Assembly (NCBI GenBank): GCA_965223435.1
Contig: CBDCWQ010000023.1
Location: 248,001 to 312,000 of the forward strand
DNA length: 64,000 nt
Reading direction: 5' to 3'
Origin: CBDCWQ01 sp965223435
Lineage (GTDB): Bacteria; Myxococcota; Kuafuiibacteriia; Kuafuiibacteriales; Kuafuiibacteriaceae
Shown piece after piece: positions 1 to 8,808 of the stretch; positions within the stretch are counted from its first letter, which is position 1, and every line of letters starts with the position of its first letter. The notes beneath the pieces are model-generated. The model was not told the origin of the DNA. It was given only the letters and a program-made list of their open reading frames with translations, and searched no databases. Position numbers and translations under genes: made by a program.

Positions 1-80
1 ATGCTCCCGAAAAAGCACCGAACCGCGCGTGAGCAGAAGCGGTTCATGTCATCGAAGAGATGGGAATACATCATGGTGCC

Positions 81-2798
81 CTACCTTTTGCCGAAAACGG
101 CGGTGCAGCGACGGTCCTCGGTGAGGCCAAGACTGGGCCATGGGAAAAAGACCAATCCGTTGTCGTATGCGTCTTGGGTGGATTGGCAGTCTTGACCTTC
201 CCACCTCTTGAACTCGAGGTCAGACGCACCGATCCACGGATACAGCACGACCGTGCTGCCATAGGTGAATTCTTGTTCGCACGCGGTTCGGGTGAGACTG
301 TGCTCCAACATCTCGTCCGACTCGCACATGAGGTTCGGTTCCCCCATGACGGGAGCGCCAGACCGGACCTGCCCAAGAACGCCGCCTGGTCCTCGCACAT
401 CGATTTTCAGGCGCATGGTTCGCCTCGACGCGTCGGGGGTTCCGTCTGGGAGCACTCTCCAGAGGGCGATTTCCCAGGCACCGGTGGGGGACCGCAACCA
501 CCCAGCCCCTACGATTCGTCCCTTTCGGTCGATCAATCCGGTCGTCATGCCTACGCCGAAGAAGCCGGTTGCCGGCGTCCAGGTGTCGGGGCTACCTTGA
601 GGCCGAATATCCTTTTTGTGCGGTTCGAGAAGCGCGTGGCCATCGATGCCGAAGGTCGGATCCATAGAACCGCTCGCAAGCATTCTCCAGGTGCTCGGAA
701 TGCTGATGCCGGCATCGCTTTTGCTCCAGCCCACCATGACGTATCGGCCGTGGTCATCGATGCCTGCCAACTGGACGTAGGATGCACGGGTGGTGTCACC
801 AGGGGTGGTCGATGTCGACACGTGTGGAATGAGCACCATGCCGCTGCCCGAACCAAACGTAGGGTCTGGGACGCCGTTCGGAAGAAGACGCACCACACCT
901 GCAACATCGCCGGCCGCATCGTCGCTGTTGATGGCGACCACGATCCAACCGTTTTCATCTACGGCGAGGCGTCCCGCTTGATCCCCCTTCGTTTCGGGTG
1001 ATGCCCCCCCGAGGGCCGGACCTCCGTGCCCAAGGACCACAAAACCCTGTCCCTCGCCGAATTCAGGGTCGAGTTGTCCGTCTTCCAGATAGCGTGCGAC
1101 AAAAATCTCGGTCCGACCTTTGGCGTTTTTGCTCTGACCGGTGATGAGATATCGCCCCTCTTGGTCTACGTACACTTGCCTCGGCCAGTCCATGCGACTC
1201 GCCCCCTCGCTGCCCGCAAACCCGGCGCCCTGGTTTTGGAAGACCGCGTAGCCGATCTGGTTGAACGACGGGTCCAGCACGCCCTCGGGGGTGAAACGCC
1301 AGAGCGTTGCTTCCAGACCGCCGCTTGCACTCCGGCTGTACCCCGCAACGACATAGCGGTCGCTCGCGTCGATCACGATGCTTGATGGGCGGTCAGCCCG
1401 GTTTGCGCCCGTCGCACCGGCCGCCCCGGGCCCCTTTGGGTTGACCACTATGAAACCCTCGCCGGACTCTTCTTCTGTCGCGCCAAAGGTTTCGTCGACG
1501 GCCCCGTCGTCTAGGTGACGAGACAAGGTCAGCAGCCCCGCTCCGTCCTCTGTCTTGGAGTGGACGGCCATGATGACCCGATCTTCATCGTCCACAACGA
1601 TGTCCTCGATCATGTCGAACTTATGTGCACCGACGGCGCCGGCCGCGCCTTCGGCGCGCCCCAGGGCGCGCCGGTCGTGCTCCAGGTGCCCACTGCTGCC
1701 AAAACGCCAAAACATGGCGTCCAGTCCCTCTTCAGTGTTCCGCGAGTACCCGCCCGCAACAATTTCACCGGTGCTGATCTCAGCGATGGCTTTGAGCCAA
1801 TCGTCCTTGGTTTCATTCGGTCTTCCGGTTGCACCCGTTCCCATCGGCCGGTAGACCACCAAGCCGAAGCGCCCAAACGCGTCCACAATCTCCAGTTTTT
1901 TTGAGCACCATCGAAACCCATCTTCTCCTCGGGCCCCAAGATAGATGTCTTCTTCCGACCCGGGTCGATCGTGTGCTGGGGGCGGCCGAGGGGTGTAGTG
2001 AACGCCACTGAACTCAGCCAGCTCATCGGTGACGACGACGGGATTTTGATCGGCGTGAAGCGTACCAAGCGCAGGTTTCGAGCAATTCGCGTCGGTATAG
2101 GCGGTCAATTCAATGGAAGTGCTGGTTCCCACAAATTCGAATTTTGGTTGTGGTGTAAGATCGGTCGCCGCATAGTGACGGCCCTCAAGACGCTCTACCT
2201 GTGCGCGCCCTTCCAAGGAAAACCTGGATAAGCCTGGGGGATATCCAGGCTGATGTTGGTACCGGACCCTGACGAAGCGCGCTTCGCCCCACATTTGATG
2301 CTCTGAGATCTCTTGGGTTTCTGCCTGGGCACCCTGGACCTGAGTGCACCATGTCACACCGTCCATCGAAACATCGACTGCGTAGCTTTTCGCGCCGATG
2401 GCTTGTCGCAAGCCAGGACTCCTGTACCACCGGATTTCAACGGAAGTGAGCTCTCGGGGATGCTTTAGCTCAAAGGCCGTAGACCACGGTTCACGGGTGC
2501 TATCCGGATACCAATACGTGTTCCCTGCCGTATCGGTTGCGTGATGGGCCTCATACTCTCTGGCGTAGGAGGACGTCGCCTCTGCATTCAAGATTGTGAC
2601 CTTGCTTCTTGGGCTGGACGGAACGGGTGTGGATGGCCGATCGCACAGGGGCGGACTGGCCTCAAGTGTACTTTGCTGCGTGATGTCGCCAAGGCGGGAT
2701 GTGCATGAGGCAACAACGACTCCGGCGACGAACACAATGAAGACTGAAGCTTTGCCGAAACAAGGCGGCGGAGGTGTGCCCGCAGAAAAGGACCTCAT
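81..2798 (-). CDS. Delta-60 repeat lipoprotein with discoidin-like domain
   Basis: Predicted surface or outer-membrane lipoprotein of about 905 residues; no enzymatic role can be assigned. I use the ATG at 2798 rather than the longer frame from 2834 because it gives a compact signal peptide ending in a VVVASC lipobox near residue 32. An F5/8 type C (discoidin)-like region follows (about residues 55-205, with SVEIRWYRSPG and ARFVRVRYQ). Residues about 320-790 carry roughly seven repeats of the type GRYVVAGYS...G.LDPSFG, which is the delta-60 repeat pattern known in large myxobacterial secreted proteins. The last 110 residues are Cys-containing and resemble a small beta-rich surface module. Delta-60 repeats probably form a propeller-like or adhesive fold; the ligand is unknown. 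Nothing else in the first 80 bases is recognisable. Confidence 0.8.
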   Translation of the reverse strand: MRSFSAGTPPPPCFGKASVFIVFVAGVVVASCTSRLGDITQQSTLEASPPLCDRPSTPVPSSPRSKVTILNAEATSSYAREYEAHHATDTAGNTYWYPDSTREPWSTAFELKHPRELTSVEIRWYRSPGLRQAIGAKSYAVDVSMDGVTWCTQVQGAQAETQEISEHQMWGEARFVRVRYQHQPGYPPGLSRFSLEGRAQVERLEGRHYAATDLTPQPKFEFVGTSTSIELTAYTDANCSKPALGTLHADQNPVVVTDELAEFSGVHYTPRPPPAHDRPGSEEDIYLGARGEDGFRWCSKKLEIVDAFGRFGLVVYRPMGTGATGRPNETKDDWLKAIAEISTGEIVAGGYSRNTEEGLDAMFWRFGSSGHLEHDRRALGRAEGAAGAVGAHKFDMIEDIVVDDEDRVIMAVHSKTEDGAGLLTLSRHLDDGAVDETFGATEEESGEGFIVVNPKGPGAAGATGANRADRPSSIVIDASDRYVVAGYSRSASGGLEATLWRFTPEGVLDPSFNQIGYAVFQNQGAGFAGSEGASRMDWPRQVYVDQEGRYLITGQSKNAKGRTEIFVARYLEDGQLDPEFGEGQGFVVLGHGGPALGGASPETKGDQAGRLAVDENGWIVVAINSDDAAGDVAGVVRLLPNGVPDPTFGSGSGMVLIPHVSTSTTPGDTTRASYVQLAGIDDHGRYVMVGWSKSDAGISIPSTWRMLASGSMDPTFGIDGHALLEPHKKDIRPQGSPDTWTPATGFFGVGMTTGLIDRKGRIVGAGWLRSPTGAWEIALWRVLPDGTPDASRRTMRLKIDVRGPGGVLGQVRSGAPVMGEPNLMCESDEMLEHSLTRTACEQEFTYGSTVVLYPWIGASDLEFKRWEGQDCQSTQDAYDNGLVFFPWPSLGLTEDRRCTAVFGKR

Positions 2799-3056
2799 GG
2801 CTCGGGGTTTAGCAACGGCCGTGCCACCTGCCACACGGCCAGGTTATCCATCGTTTATCGCCCTCGAACCGTCATTTGTCCGAACGAAATTCAATCGAGT
2901 CCGAGAGAAATCCGAAATCCGGACAAATTTGACGAAATGCGTTCGTCGATTGTTCTTGAAAAACCCTCCGGCACGGATCGAGGGACGCGCCTCGGCGCGG
3001 GAGTCTAACAGGCAGAGTTGAACGCGTGCACTGTTGCTTCTTCGAGCTCTTCGAGT

Positions 3057-4118
3057 TCAGTCGAAACCGATGGCGACGGGCAAGAACTGCTGGTCACGGC
3101 GGAACGCCCGCTTTGGGCGGCGGACGGTGGCTGGCGGTCGGTGACGCACTGGAGACGTAGCTTGTGCTCGCGATGGCTAGGCCGAAGTGCGCCCAGTCGA
3201 GGACACCGGCGAGCGCGAGACTGTCTACAACTTCGAGGTTGCGGACTTCCACGCCTACTTCGTTGGCGATTGCGGCATTTGGGCGCACAAAACCCTGCGA
3301 ATGTCGTCGGGAAAGTCCAAAAACGGCACGACATGGTCCGAGTGGCGATACCAGAGCTCAGAGACCGACGGATATGGCCTGTTCCAGATATCCCGACTCC
3401 AATTCGACGTCCGCATCGTTGCCGGTCGTCCCACCGGTCCCGCCGACGCCTTCGTTCCCGATTCCATGGTCACCCCCATCGCGTTCCCCATGGCCGACCC
3501 CCGAGGCACCCCACCCCTATGGAGCGCCCCCATGGTCAACACCGCATCTTTCTTCGCCGGCTTCACCACCGGCGCCGCCATGGGCTTCGCCTTCACCGCC
3601 GCCGCCACCCTGAGCGCCCACCTCGCCATCACCATCGGCGTAGGCCTCGCAGGCGCCGCCATCTACAGCCTCGCAACCGGCGGGTGGGCGCTTTCCGTGG
3701 CTGCCACGATCAACCTCGGTGCATTGGCCTCGGTGGCATCGTCGTCGGCTTCGCCGCAACCTCCGCCTCCGCCATCGTCCAAATAGCGAGCAAAGGCGGT
3801 TTCGTTAGAAATCTAAAGGCTCGGCGCTTGAGGACGACTCGGCGCCATGTTACCAGGTGGCGTGGCACCAACAATCCAAACGATGCGTCGGTGTTGATGG
3901 GCAAACTGCAAAGTAAGGCCCAGCGGGAGGGCGTTGCAGGGGATTGGATCAACCGCAGTTTTCTTGCCCAACTTTGGCACAGTCTGACCAGCGATGTGCC
4001 TCCTAGCCAATTCGTTTCGATGACACGAAGCCCCCAAGTGGCAGCACAATTTGGTCGCGTCTACGAGCCCCGCATGTTGGACTTGATCTTCCAAACAGTC
4101 GAAGCCCTAGACCCATGA
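3057..4118 (+). pseudogene. Decayed Hint-domain polymorphic toxin C-terminus
   Basis: Remnant of the C-terminal end of an RHS/polymorphic toxin. Around 3066-3143 one frame reads DGDGQELLVTAERPLWAADG; around 3198-3293 another reads ETVYNFEVADFHAYFVGDCG. Together these are the two halves of the pretoxin Hint (intein-like) autoprocessing domain. They lie in different frames with a stop near 3157 between them, so at least two frameshifts break the domain. A hydrophobic segment follows (about 3540-3760). The frame then changes again to a tail ending at 4118 that contains RWRGTNNPND and QFVSMTRSPQVAAQFG. That tail loosely resembles the R...S-T arrangement of ADP-ribosyltransferase toxins, a weak resemblance only. 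No RHS core lies upstream, so this is an orphan tip that has lost its parent gene. Calling it a pseudogene is safe; the toxin class is not. Confidence 0.65.
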
Positions 4119-4130
4119 TTTCAGGTCATC

Positions 4131-4247
4131 ATGACCGAGCATGCCGACATCAAACAAGACTGGTACCAAGAGGCAATCGCCGAACGCTGGTGCGGCGGAA
4201 GAAAACTCGTACGCGAAGACTGGCCCCGCGCAGAGCAAGCCAAATGA
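4131..4247 (+). CDS. Possible 38-residue ORF after toxin remnant
   Basis: An ATG at 4131 opens 38 codons, in the same frame as the preceding toxin tail and separated from it only by the stop at 4116-4118. After its own TGA the frame stays open for about 40 more codons containing RPFRRTTGRDYVYSG. Two readings fit: a broken continuation of the toxin gene, or the start of a small immunity-type gene that has acquired stops. I recognise no family, and there is no clear ribosome binding site. Confidence 0.25.
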   Translation: MTEHADIKQDWYQEAIAERWCGGRKLVREDWPRAEQAK

Positions 4248-4400
4248 GCCAACAAACACGGTTCAACGAAAGACGAACTCCTCATGGCGTCCAGGCCCTT
4301 CCGCAGAACCACAGGGCGAGACTATGTATACTCCGGATGTCACCAAAGTTGGCTCTTTCGTGTCCCCTGAAATGAGCGCAGGCTACTCGGCAACTTTGGT

Positions 4401-4432
4401 GACCCCTGCGGCCACATAAAACCGCAGGGGTC
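4401..4432. terminator. Perfect 11-bp hairpin
   Basis: GACCCCTGCGG and CCGCAGGGGTC form a perfect 11-bp stem around a 10-base loop. On the plus strand it is followed by CAAAAAGACG rather than a T-run, and on the minus strand by ACCAAAGTTG, so it is not a textbook intrinsic terminator. It sits between the decayed toxin (plus) and the antitoxin (minus), where transcripts would converge. Confidence 0.35.
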
Positions 4433-4708
4433 AAAAAGACGTCCCGGCTTGTGCTGAATCCGTCAGCCCCTTGCAGTATTGCTTCAACGGATGAGATGGA
4501 TTGGGCACCAACCAAGGCGCCGCCTTGTTTGCTGCTAGGGCGTTTCTTTGGTGGAAACGGAGGTCACCCAGCGTCACCCTGACCGTGAAGTGTTAGATTT
4601 GGCCGGGGTCGGTACAGGCGGCGCGGCATTTTGACCACTTAAGTGCGATGGAACCTTGGTGGTGAATTTAGCAATCCAAAAGATATCGCTGCTATTCCAG
4701 AATTTCTT

Positions 4709-4786
4709 CTAACGCGTATAGGGTCTTTCAAGTTCTTGATTGAGCGCATGAAAAAGGCGCAATATGGCCTTCCGAGACAAAGGCAA
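4709..4786 (-). pseudogene. Truncated nucleotidyltransferase-toxin stub
   Basis: Directly after the antitoxin stop, a TTG two bases later opens a 25-codon frame (LSRKAILRLFHALNQELE) that ends at TAG 4709-4711. Both the spacing and the sequence resemble the first residues of the small nucleotidyltransferases (DUF6036/AbiEii type) that normally follow this class of antitoxin. Beyond the stop, no frame continues with the expected GGAxM or DxD motifs. I read it as the surviving 5' stub of a deleted or shifted toxin gene; the family match rests on about 20 residues. Confidence 0.35.
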
Positions 4787-4788
4787 GG

Positions 4789-5274
4789 CTACACTCGATC
4801 GCCTACCGTGGAGTCGATGAAAATATTTCGTTTTCGAAATGCAACCGGACCATCAAGAAGAAGTCCGAGACGAAGTGTCTTAAGCTCCGTTCCGAATAAG
4901 GGCTCCTTCAGTGCTTTTGTGTTCGATACCCATGGAGGTAGCAAGGCATTCTTTTGTCGCGCCGCGTGTTCGATCATGCTTGCGATATAGGCCCTTGTAC
5001 CTTCCGTTATACCTTTGGGCTCTCTTGCGAGGCTCGGCGAGAAATTTTGTTTGTCTAGGTTTTCAAGAAAATCACTCAGCTCGGCGAGTGCGAAACTCTC
5101 GTCCTTCGCGCTCGCCAATTTGCGCAAAAGCGTATGGTAGCGTTCTTCTTGAGTCGATAGAACACGTGAAAGAACAAAGCTCGAGATGTCCATGCCTGCG
5201 CGTAGAGCGGCCCGTCGAATCGCTTCTTTTTGTTGTGGCGAAACCCGGATCTGTAATTGAGCGCTCTTTTTCAT
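4789..5274 (-). CDS. Ribbon-helix-helix antitoxin-like protein
   Basis: A 161-residue protein with an N-terminal ribbon-helix-helix DNA-binding region (about residues 1-40: KKSAQLQIRVSPQQKEAIRR, then AGMDISSFVLSRVL), typical of DUF1778/TacA-like antitoxins. The C-terminal half contains a segment ending PVAFRKRNIFID that recurs, as I recall, in antitoxins paired with small nucleotidyltransferase toxins. Such proteins bind their own promoter and hold the toxin inactive. The toxin gene expected immediately downstream is reduced to about 25 codons (4709-4786), so this looks like an orphan antitoxin that now acts as an autoregulator or is simply decaying. It starts at ATG 5274, and the A/T-rich stretch just upstream could hold its promoter. 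Confidence 0.65.
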   Translation of the reverse strand: MKKSAQLQIRVSPQQKEAIRRAALRAGMDISSFVLSRVLSTQEERYHTLLRKLASAKDESFALAELSDFLENLDKQNFSPSLAREPKGITEGTRAYIASMIEHAARQKNALLPPWVSNTKALKEPLFGTELKTLRLGLLLDGPVAFRKRNIFIDSTVGDRV

Positions 5275-5505
5275 CCTAGTTCACTATAGCTACGGTACGT
5301 ATGATTGTTAATACCTAAGTATTGACGTTGTGTCCGTGTGCGGACTGACGCTGTGTCCTCGGGCGTGAATCATGACCGGGTGATGTGCACTAAAGGCGAC
5401 TTGGTGACGTCGATCGATAGCCAGATCTCTTCCGGCCCGACCTATTTGTAGCGCCCGTTTCCACGGACAAACGCCGGCAGAGAGTCGCCAAAGCTTACGG
5501 TTGCC

Positions 5506-5618
5506 AGAACAGTGATCAAGAGATGCTAGTGGAAATCTTCGTGGACGAGCTTTTTGCTGAGTTCCCAAAGACGCTTGGCGACTTTCTTGTCGTATGACTC
5601 TGGTGACGACCGTGAGTC
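5506..5618 (-). repeat. Copy of SDR 3' end (repeat copy 1)
   Basis: Over 113 bases this matches 8696-8808 at about 93 percent by eye (8 differences). It contains the last 30 or so codons and stop of the SDR encoded at 8716-9564. Both copies have the same orientation, and the WGNG/RCC1 gene lies between them. This is a truncated duplicate, not a gene. Confidence 0.85.
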
Positions 5619-5889
5619 CCCACTACCCACCGACTGGGCATTGCGCCCATCAAAGACACCCAACGCTAGGACCTCCTCGAAGTACTCGAAGACCGTTACG
5701 AAGCTCGGTCTATGATTATTGCTGAACAGCGCCCACCCGACAAATGGCACGCCTTCCTGGGTGAGCCCATTCAAGTTGACGCCATTTGCGACCGGATCAT
5801 GCACATCGCCCACAGGGTTGTGCTAGAGGGCCCATCATGCGGAAAGGAGGCCGGAAAGGGGAGTACGCACAGACACGCTCCGGGCGGCC

Positions 5890-5952
5890 TGAACCGTTTT
5901 TCGGCACCTGATGAACCGTTTTTCGGCACTCGATGAACCCGTTTTTCGGCAT
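5890..5952. repeat. Three 22-bp-period direct repeats
   Basis: Three copies of TGAACCGTTTTTCGGCAC (the third has an extra C and ends CAT) start at 5890, 5912 and 5934. Closely spaced multiple repeats of this size are typical of IS21-family ends, where they bind IstA; they could also be operator sites for the gene starting at 6036. No transposase gene is attached. Confidence 0.6.
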
Positions 5953-6035
5953 CTTTGGCGAAACTGCGCGTTTTCTTTCATATTTTTGGAGGCCGACAAG
6001 ACGGGCACGAAAATTGCTTCTTTTACTCTTCGCAT

Positions 6036-8507
6036 ATGAAACGTATCCTTCCCTTGAGCCTCAGCCTCCTCAGCCTTACTGCCTGCCAAAACGATCAAAC
6101 GCGTGAAAGGACGAGAGGACAGAGCAGTACCCTTTCTGCTGACAACGGGTCGTGGGGTAATGGGTCGTGGGGTAATGGCGCCTGGGGTAACGGGTCGTGG
6201 GGCAACGGCACCTGGGGCAACGGCACCTGGGGCAACGGCACCTGGGGTAACGGCACCTGGGGCAACGGGTCGTGGGGCAACGGCACCTGGGGCAACGGCA
6301 CCTGGGGTAACGGCACCTGGGGCAACGGCACCTGGGGTAACGGCACCTGGGGTAACGGCACGTGGGGCAACGGCACGTGGGGCAACGGCACGTGGGGCAA
6401 CGGCTCTTGGGGCAACGGCACGTGGGGCAATGGCATGCTGTTTGGCACCCTGGATGTAGCCGATCTCGACATATCGAATCTCGTAGACGCTTCTTTGACT
6501 GGAGTCGCATGCGGTTCGGATCCCGACACCAGCGTCAGCATGACCGAGTTCATGGTTTACGTGGCCGCCATTCAATGTGCCCTCCCGGCTCCGTGCCCGG
6601 CAAACGACGAGGCATGCATGAGCCAGCTGGATTGCAACACAAACGCGAACTGCCGAACGATTACCGACTGCGACGGAAACGAACTGTACGTAGCCGGAAG
6701 AGACGGTCTTGGCACCAACCAAAGCGACCCGGCGGTTGTCGCCAGCGTTGATAGCTGTATTGACAACACGCTTGCCCAACTCAACACTGAGTTTCGAGCC
6801 TATGCTGATAACCTCAACCACTACGCTGCATCCTGCGCGCTCCCCGAATCCGACGGTGGCGACTGCAGTGCAGATCCTGGCTGCGTGGAGGTCACCTATC
6901 AAATGTACCCCAGCGGAACAGAGACCAAGCAGTACTACGGGGCCATCGGACTGGCACCCAGTTGGAAGAACAATCCCGACTTTGATGTAGACCCCGCAGC
7001 CCAACGGCGCGTTTCTGCGTGTCTGGCTTCTCGCACCAATCCGGACCGAAAGAAGGTACAGCTTTCGATCCGTGGTATGAACTTGGATGTAGGGGAAGTG
7101 GAAAAGCACCACTTCAGTCAGCATGAAGGCGCGTTTTGGGGCAATTTGTTTGGGGCGTCTCCAAGCATATCGACATGTAGAGCCGCCGGTGGAGGGATCT
7201 CGGGCCGCGTGTGCACGAATGGCAATTGTGGTTTCACTGACCGGGGCCTGTGTACCGACATCTGTAGCCAGGACGCGGATGGAAACTTCATCAACTGCGA
7301 CGGAGTGGCCGAGGTACTCAACACATTCTTGCCATTTGCACAAAACGTCTCTTCCGGTGATAAGCATACATGCATGATGCGCGCAGAAGGTCGAATCACT
7401 TGCTTCGGTCGCAATAAGACTGGACAGCTAGGAGATGGCACCACGACGGACAGCGTGATGGGTGTTGACGCGGTAGGAATCACTGATCCTGCGCAAATCG
7501 TGACAGGCCGGTACCACAGCTGTGCGCGTCAAGCGGATGGGAGAGTCTTTTGCTGGGGGGACAATTACGAAGGACAAATCGGTGACGGCTCAAACAATAA
7601 CCGGCTCTCTCCTGTCGAGGTCACGAGCCTCGGAACCGACGTTGCCCAACTCAGTGCTGGCGGTATGCATACGTGTGCGATTCTAACCAATGGAACCCTA
7701 CACTGCTGGGGCAAAGGTTCAAATGGACTCCTTGGCAACGGCAGCACGGGTGACAAGAACCAGCCGGTTCTTGTGCCCGGACTGAGCCAGATTTCACGTG
7801 TTGCTGGCGGGCAAACACACACGTGCGCCATTCAGTCTGATGGTACGCTGTGGTGTTGGGGTAAGAATACCAGCGGTGAGATCGGCGTTGGAACACAAGA
7901 TGTCGAGTACAAGACGCCTCAACTTGTGCCGATAGACCCAGTAAAGGATATCTGCTTAGGCAACAGTCACACGTGTGCACTTCGGGTAGACAACAGTGTT
8001 GAGTGCTGGGGAATGAACACCTACGGACAGGTTGGAAATGGTGAAATCCTTGATGCGAACTCGCCTCAGAGCGTTGCTCTGCAAGGGCCGGCTCGTTCTT
8101 TGTCATGTGGCCGCTACCACACCTGTGCTGCCCTTGACGACGGGTCTGCCTGGTGCTGGGGCCGAAACGACGACGACCAACTCGGGAGCGGGTCGGGTTC
8201 AGCACATGAAACTAGCCCGACGCAAGTGACGGTGACGTCCCTTGGTACACCCCTTCCGGCAGTTGAAGAAGTGATTGTTGGCGGCCATTCCTCTTTTGCC
8301 AGAGCGGCTGATGGCGCCTTGTTTGGCTGGGGTAGGAACCGATACGGTCAACTTGCCTTGAGTACCACCGACGATGATGATGTCTCCGCACCCACAAGAG
8401 TTCAACCCTTTGATGTCTGTGGGGACAATCTTTGCGAGGTCGGCGAGACGATCACAGAGTGTCCTAGTGATTGCTCGGCATGCGGCGGCGGAGTTTGCGC
8501 GCCCTAG
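6036..8507 (+). CDS. WGNG-repeat/RCC1-repeat lipoprotein
   Basis: An 823-residue predicted lipoprotein. The ATG at 6036 is preferred over 5955 because it begins a short signal peptide ending in LLSLTAC (Cys about residue 15). Residues about 35-135 consist of 19 near-perfect WGNG[STA] pentapeptides. A Cys-rich unique region follows (about 150-430). Then come six or more RCC1-like repeats (CWGxNxxGQLGDG, HTCA, WCWGKN), which normally fold as a beta-propeller. The protein ends in a Cys-rich tail (DNLCEVGETITECPSDCSAC). Such proteins are exported and cell-surface; the propeller probably binds a protein or glycan partner. No Shine-Dalgarno is evident at this start. The gene lies between two copies of the SDR 3' end on the opposite strand, which suggests it arrived or was rearranged as a block. 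Confidence 0.8.
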   Translation: MKRILPLSLSLLSLTACQNDQTRERTRGQSSTLSADNGSWGNGSWGNGAWGNGSWGNGTWGNGTWGNGTWGNGTWGNGSWGNGTWGNGTWGNGTWGNGTWGNGTWGNGTWGNGTWGNGTWGNGSWGNGTWGNGMLFGTLDVADLDISNLVDASLTGVACGSDPDTSVSMTEFMVYVAAIQCALPAPCPANDEACMSQLDCNTNANCRTITDCDGNELYVAGRDGLGTNQSDPAVVASVDSCIDNTLAQLNTEFRAYADNLNHYAASCALPESDGGDCSADPGCVEVTYQMYPSGTETKQYYGAIGLAPSWKNNPDFDVDPAAQRRVSACLASRTNPDRKKVQLSIRGMNLDVGEVEKHHFSQHEGAFWGNLFGASPSISTCRAAGGGISGRVCTNGNCGFTDRGLCTDICSQDADGNFINCDGVAEVLNTFLPFAQNVSSGDKHTCMMRAEGRITCFGRNKTGQLGDGTTTDSVMGVDAVGITDPAQIVTGRYHSCARQADGRVFCWGDNYEGQIGDGSNNNRLSPVEVTSLGTDVAQLSAGGMHTCAILTNGTLHCWGKGSNGLLGNGSTGDKNQPVLVPGLSQISRVAGGQTHTCAIQSDGTLWCWGKNTSGEIGVGTQDVEYKTPQLVPIDPVKDICLGNSHTCALRVDNSVECWGMNTYGQVGNGEILDANSPQSVALQGPARSLSCGRYHTCAALDDGSAWCWGRNDDDQLGSGSGSAHETSPTQVTVTSLGTPLPAVEEVIVGGHSSFARAADGALFGWGRNRYGQLALSTTDDDDVSAPTRVQPFDVCGDNLCEVGETITECPSDCSACGGGVCAP
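6145..6434 (+). repeat. 15-bp tandem repeat array encoding WGNG pentapeptides
   Basis: Nineteen in-frame copies of a 15-base unit of the form TGGGGCAACGGCACC, with silent T/C changes and Ser/Thr/Ala swaps. Because the unit is a multiple of three with few stops on either strand, several spurious frames stay open here (including a 510-codon antisense frame). The array could expand or contract by slippage. Confidence 0.9.
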
Positions 8508-8695
8508 GACTGAAAGAAGCGAGACGACAGCAGAGGGAAAGATCGAAGACTCGACAGAAACAGATTTACAGGTGTTCTAAGCCCCGAAACCCACAAAGAA
8601 ACGCGCTTGCAAGCTATGGTCCGACGAATGTTTGTCTGGCATGTTGGGCTGGGAAGGGTGCGCACGACGCGCTTGACGCGTCAAAAGGTGTTTGT

Positions 8696-8808
8696 AGAAC
8701 CGTGATCAAGCCATGCTAGTGGAAATCTTGGTGGACGAGCTTTTCGCTGAGTTCCCAAAGACGCTGGGCGACTTTTTCGTCGTATGACTCTGGTGACGAC
8801 CGTGAGTC
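8696..8808 (-). repeat. SDR 3' end (repeat copy 2, parental)
   Basis: Partner of the repeat at 5506-5618, with the same orientation and about 93 percent identity. This copy belongs to the intact SDR gene, so it is the likely parent. Similarity runs about 20 bases past the SDR stop and then ends. Confidence 0.85.

Larger units (their letters stand above)
5275..6035. other. Gene-poor 760-bp gap with repeats and gene fragments
   Basis: No convincing intact gene lies here. It holds a 113-bp copy of the 3' end of the SDR gene (5506-5618) and three 18-19-bp direct repeats (5890-5952) just upstream of the WGNG gene. The 95-codon minus-strand frame 5526-5813 ends with the SDR-derived residues GSGDSRSSPESYDKKVAKRL; its first 60 residues match nothing I know. 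I see nothing recognisable in 5275-5505 beyond the likely antitoxin promoter. Confidence 0.6.

Noticed and set aside
60..1001. A 313-codon plus-strand frame
   Set aside because: Antisense to the delta-60 lipoprotein, with no recognisable domain; the minus-strand frame has clear repeats and a lipobox.
4282..4515. 77-codon minus-strand frame across the 4401-4432 hairpin
   Set aside because: No recognisable sequence; composition consistent with a chance frame.
5835..7367. A 510-codon minus-strand open frame rich in Ala-Pro-Arg-Ala-Val repeats
   Set aside because: It is the antisense shadow of the WGNG repeat array; the repeats keep several frames open, and the plus-strand frame has a signal peptide and RCC1 motifs.
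8673..8684. 12-bp palindrome TTGACGCGTCAA in the gap after the WGNG gene
   Set aside because: It could be an operator, but it lies between convergent gene ends, where no promoter is expected; a single copy is not evidence.
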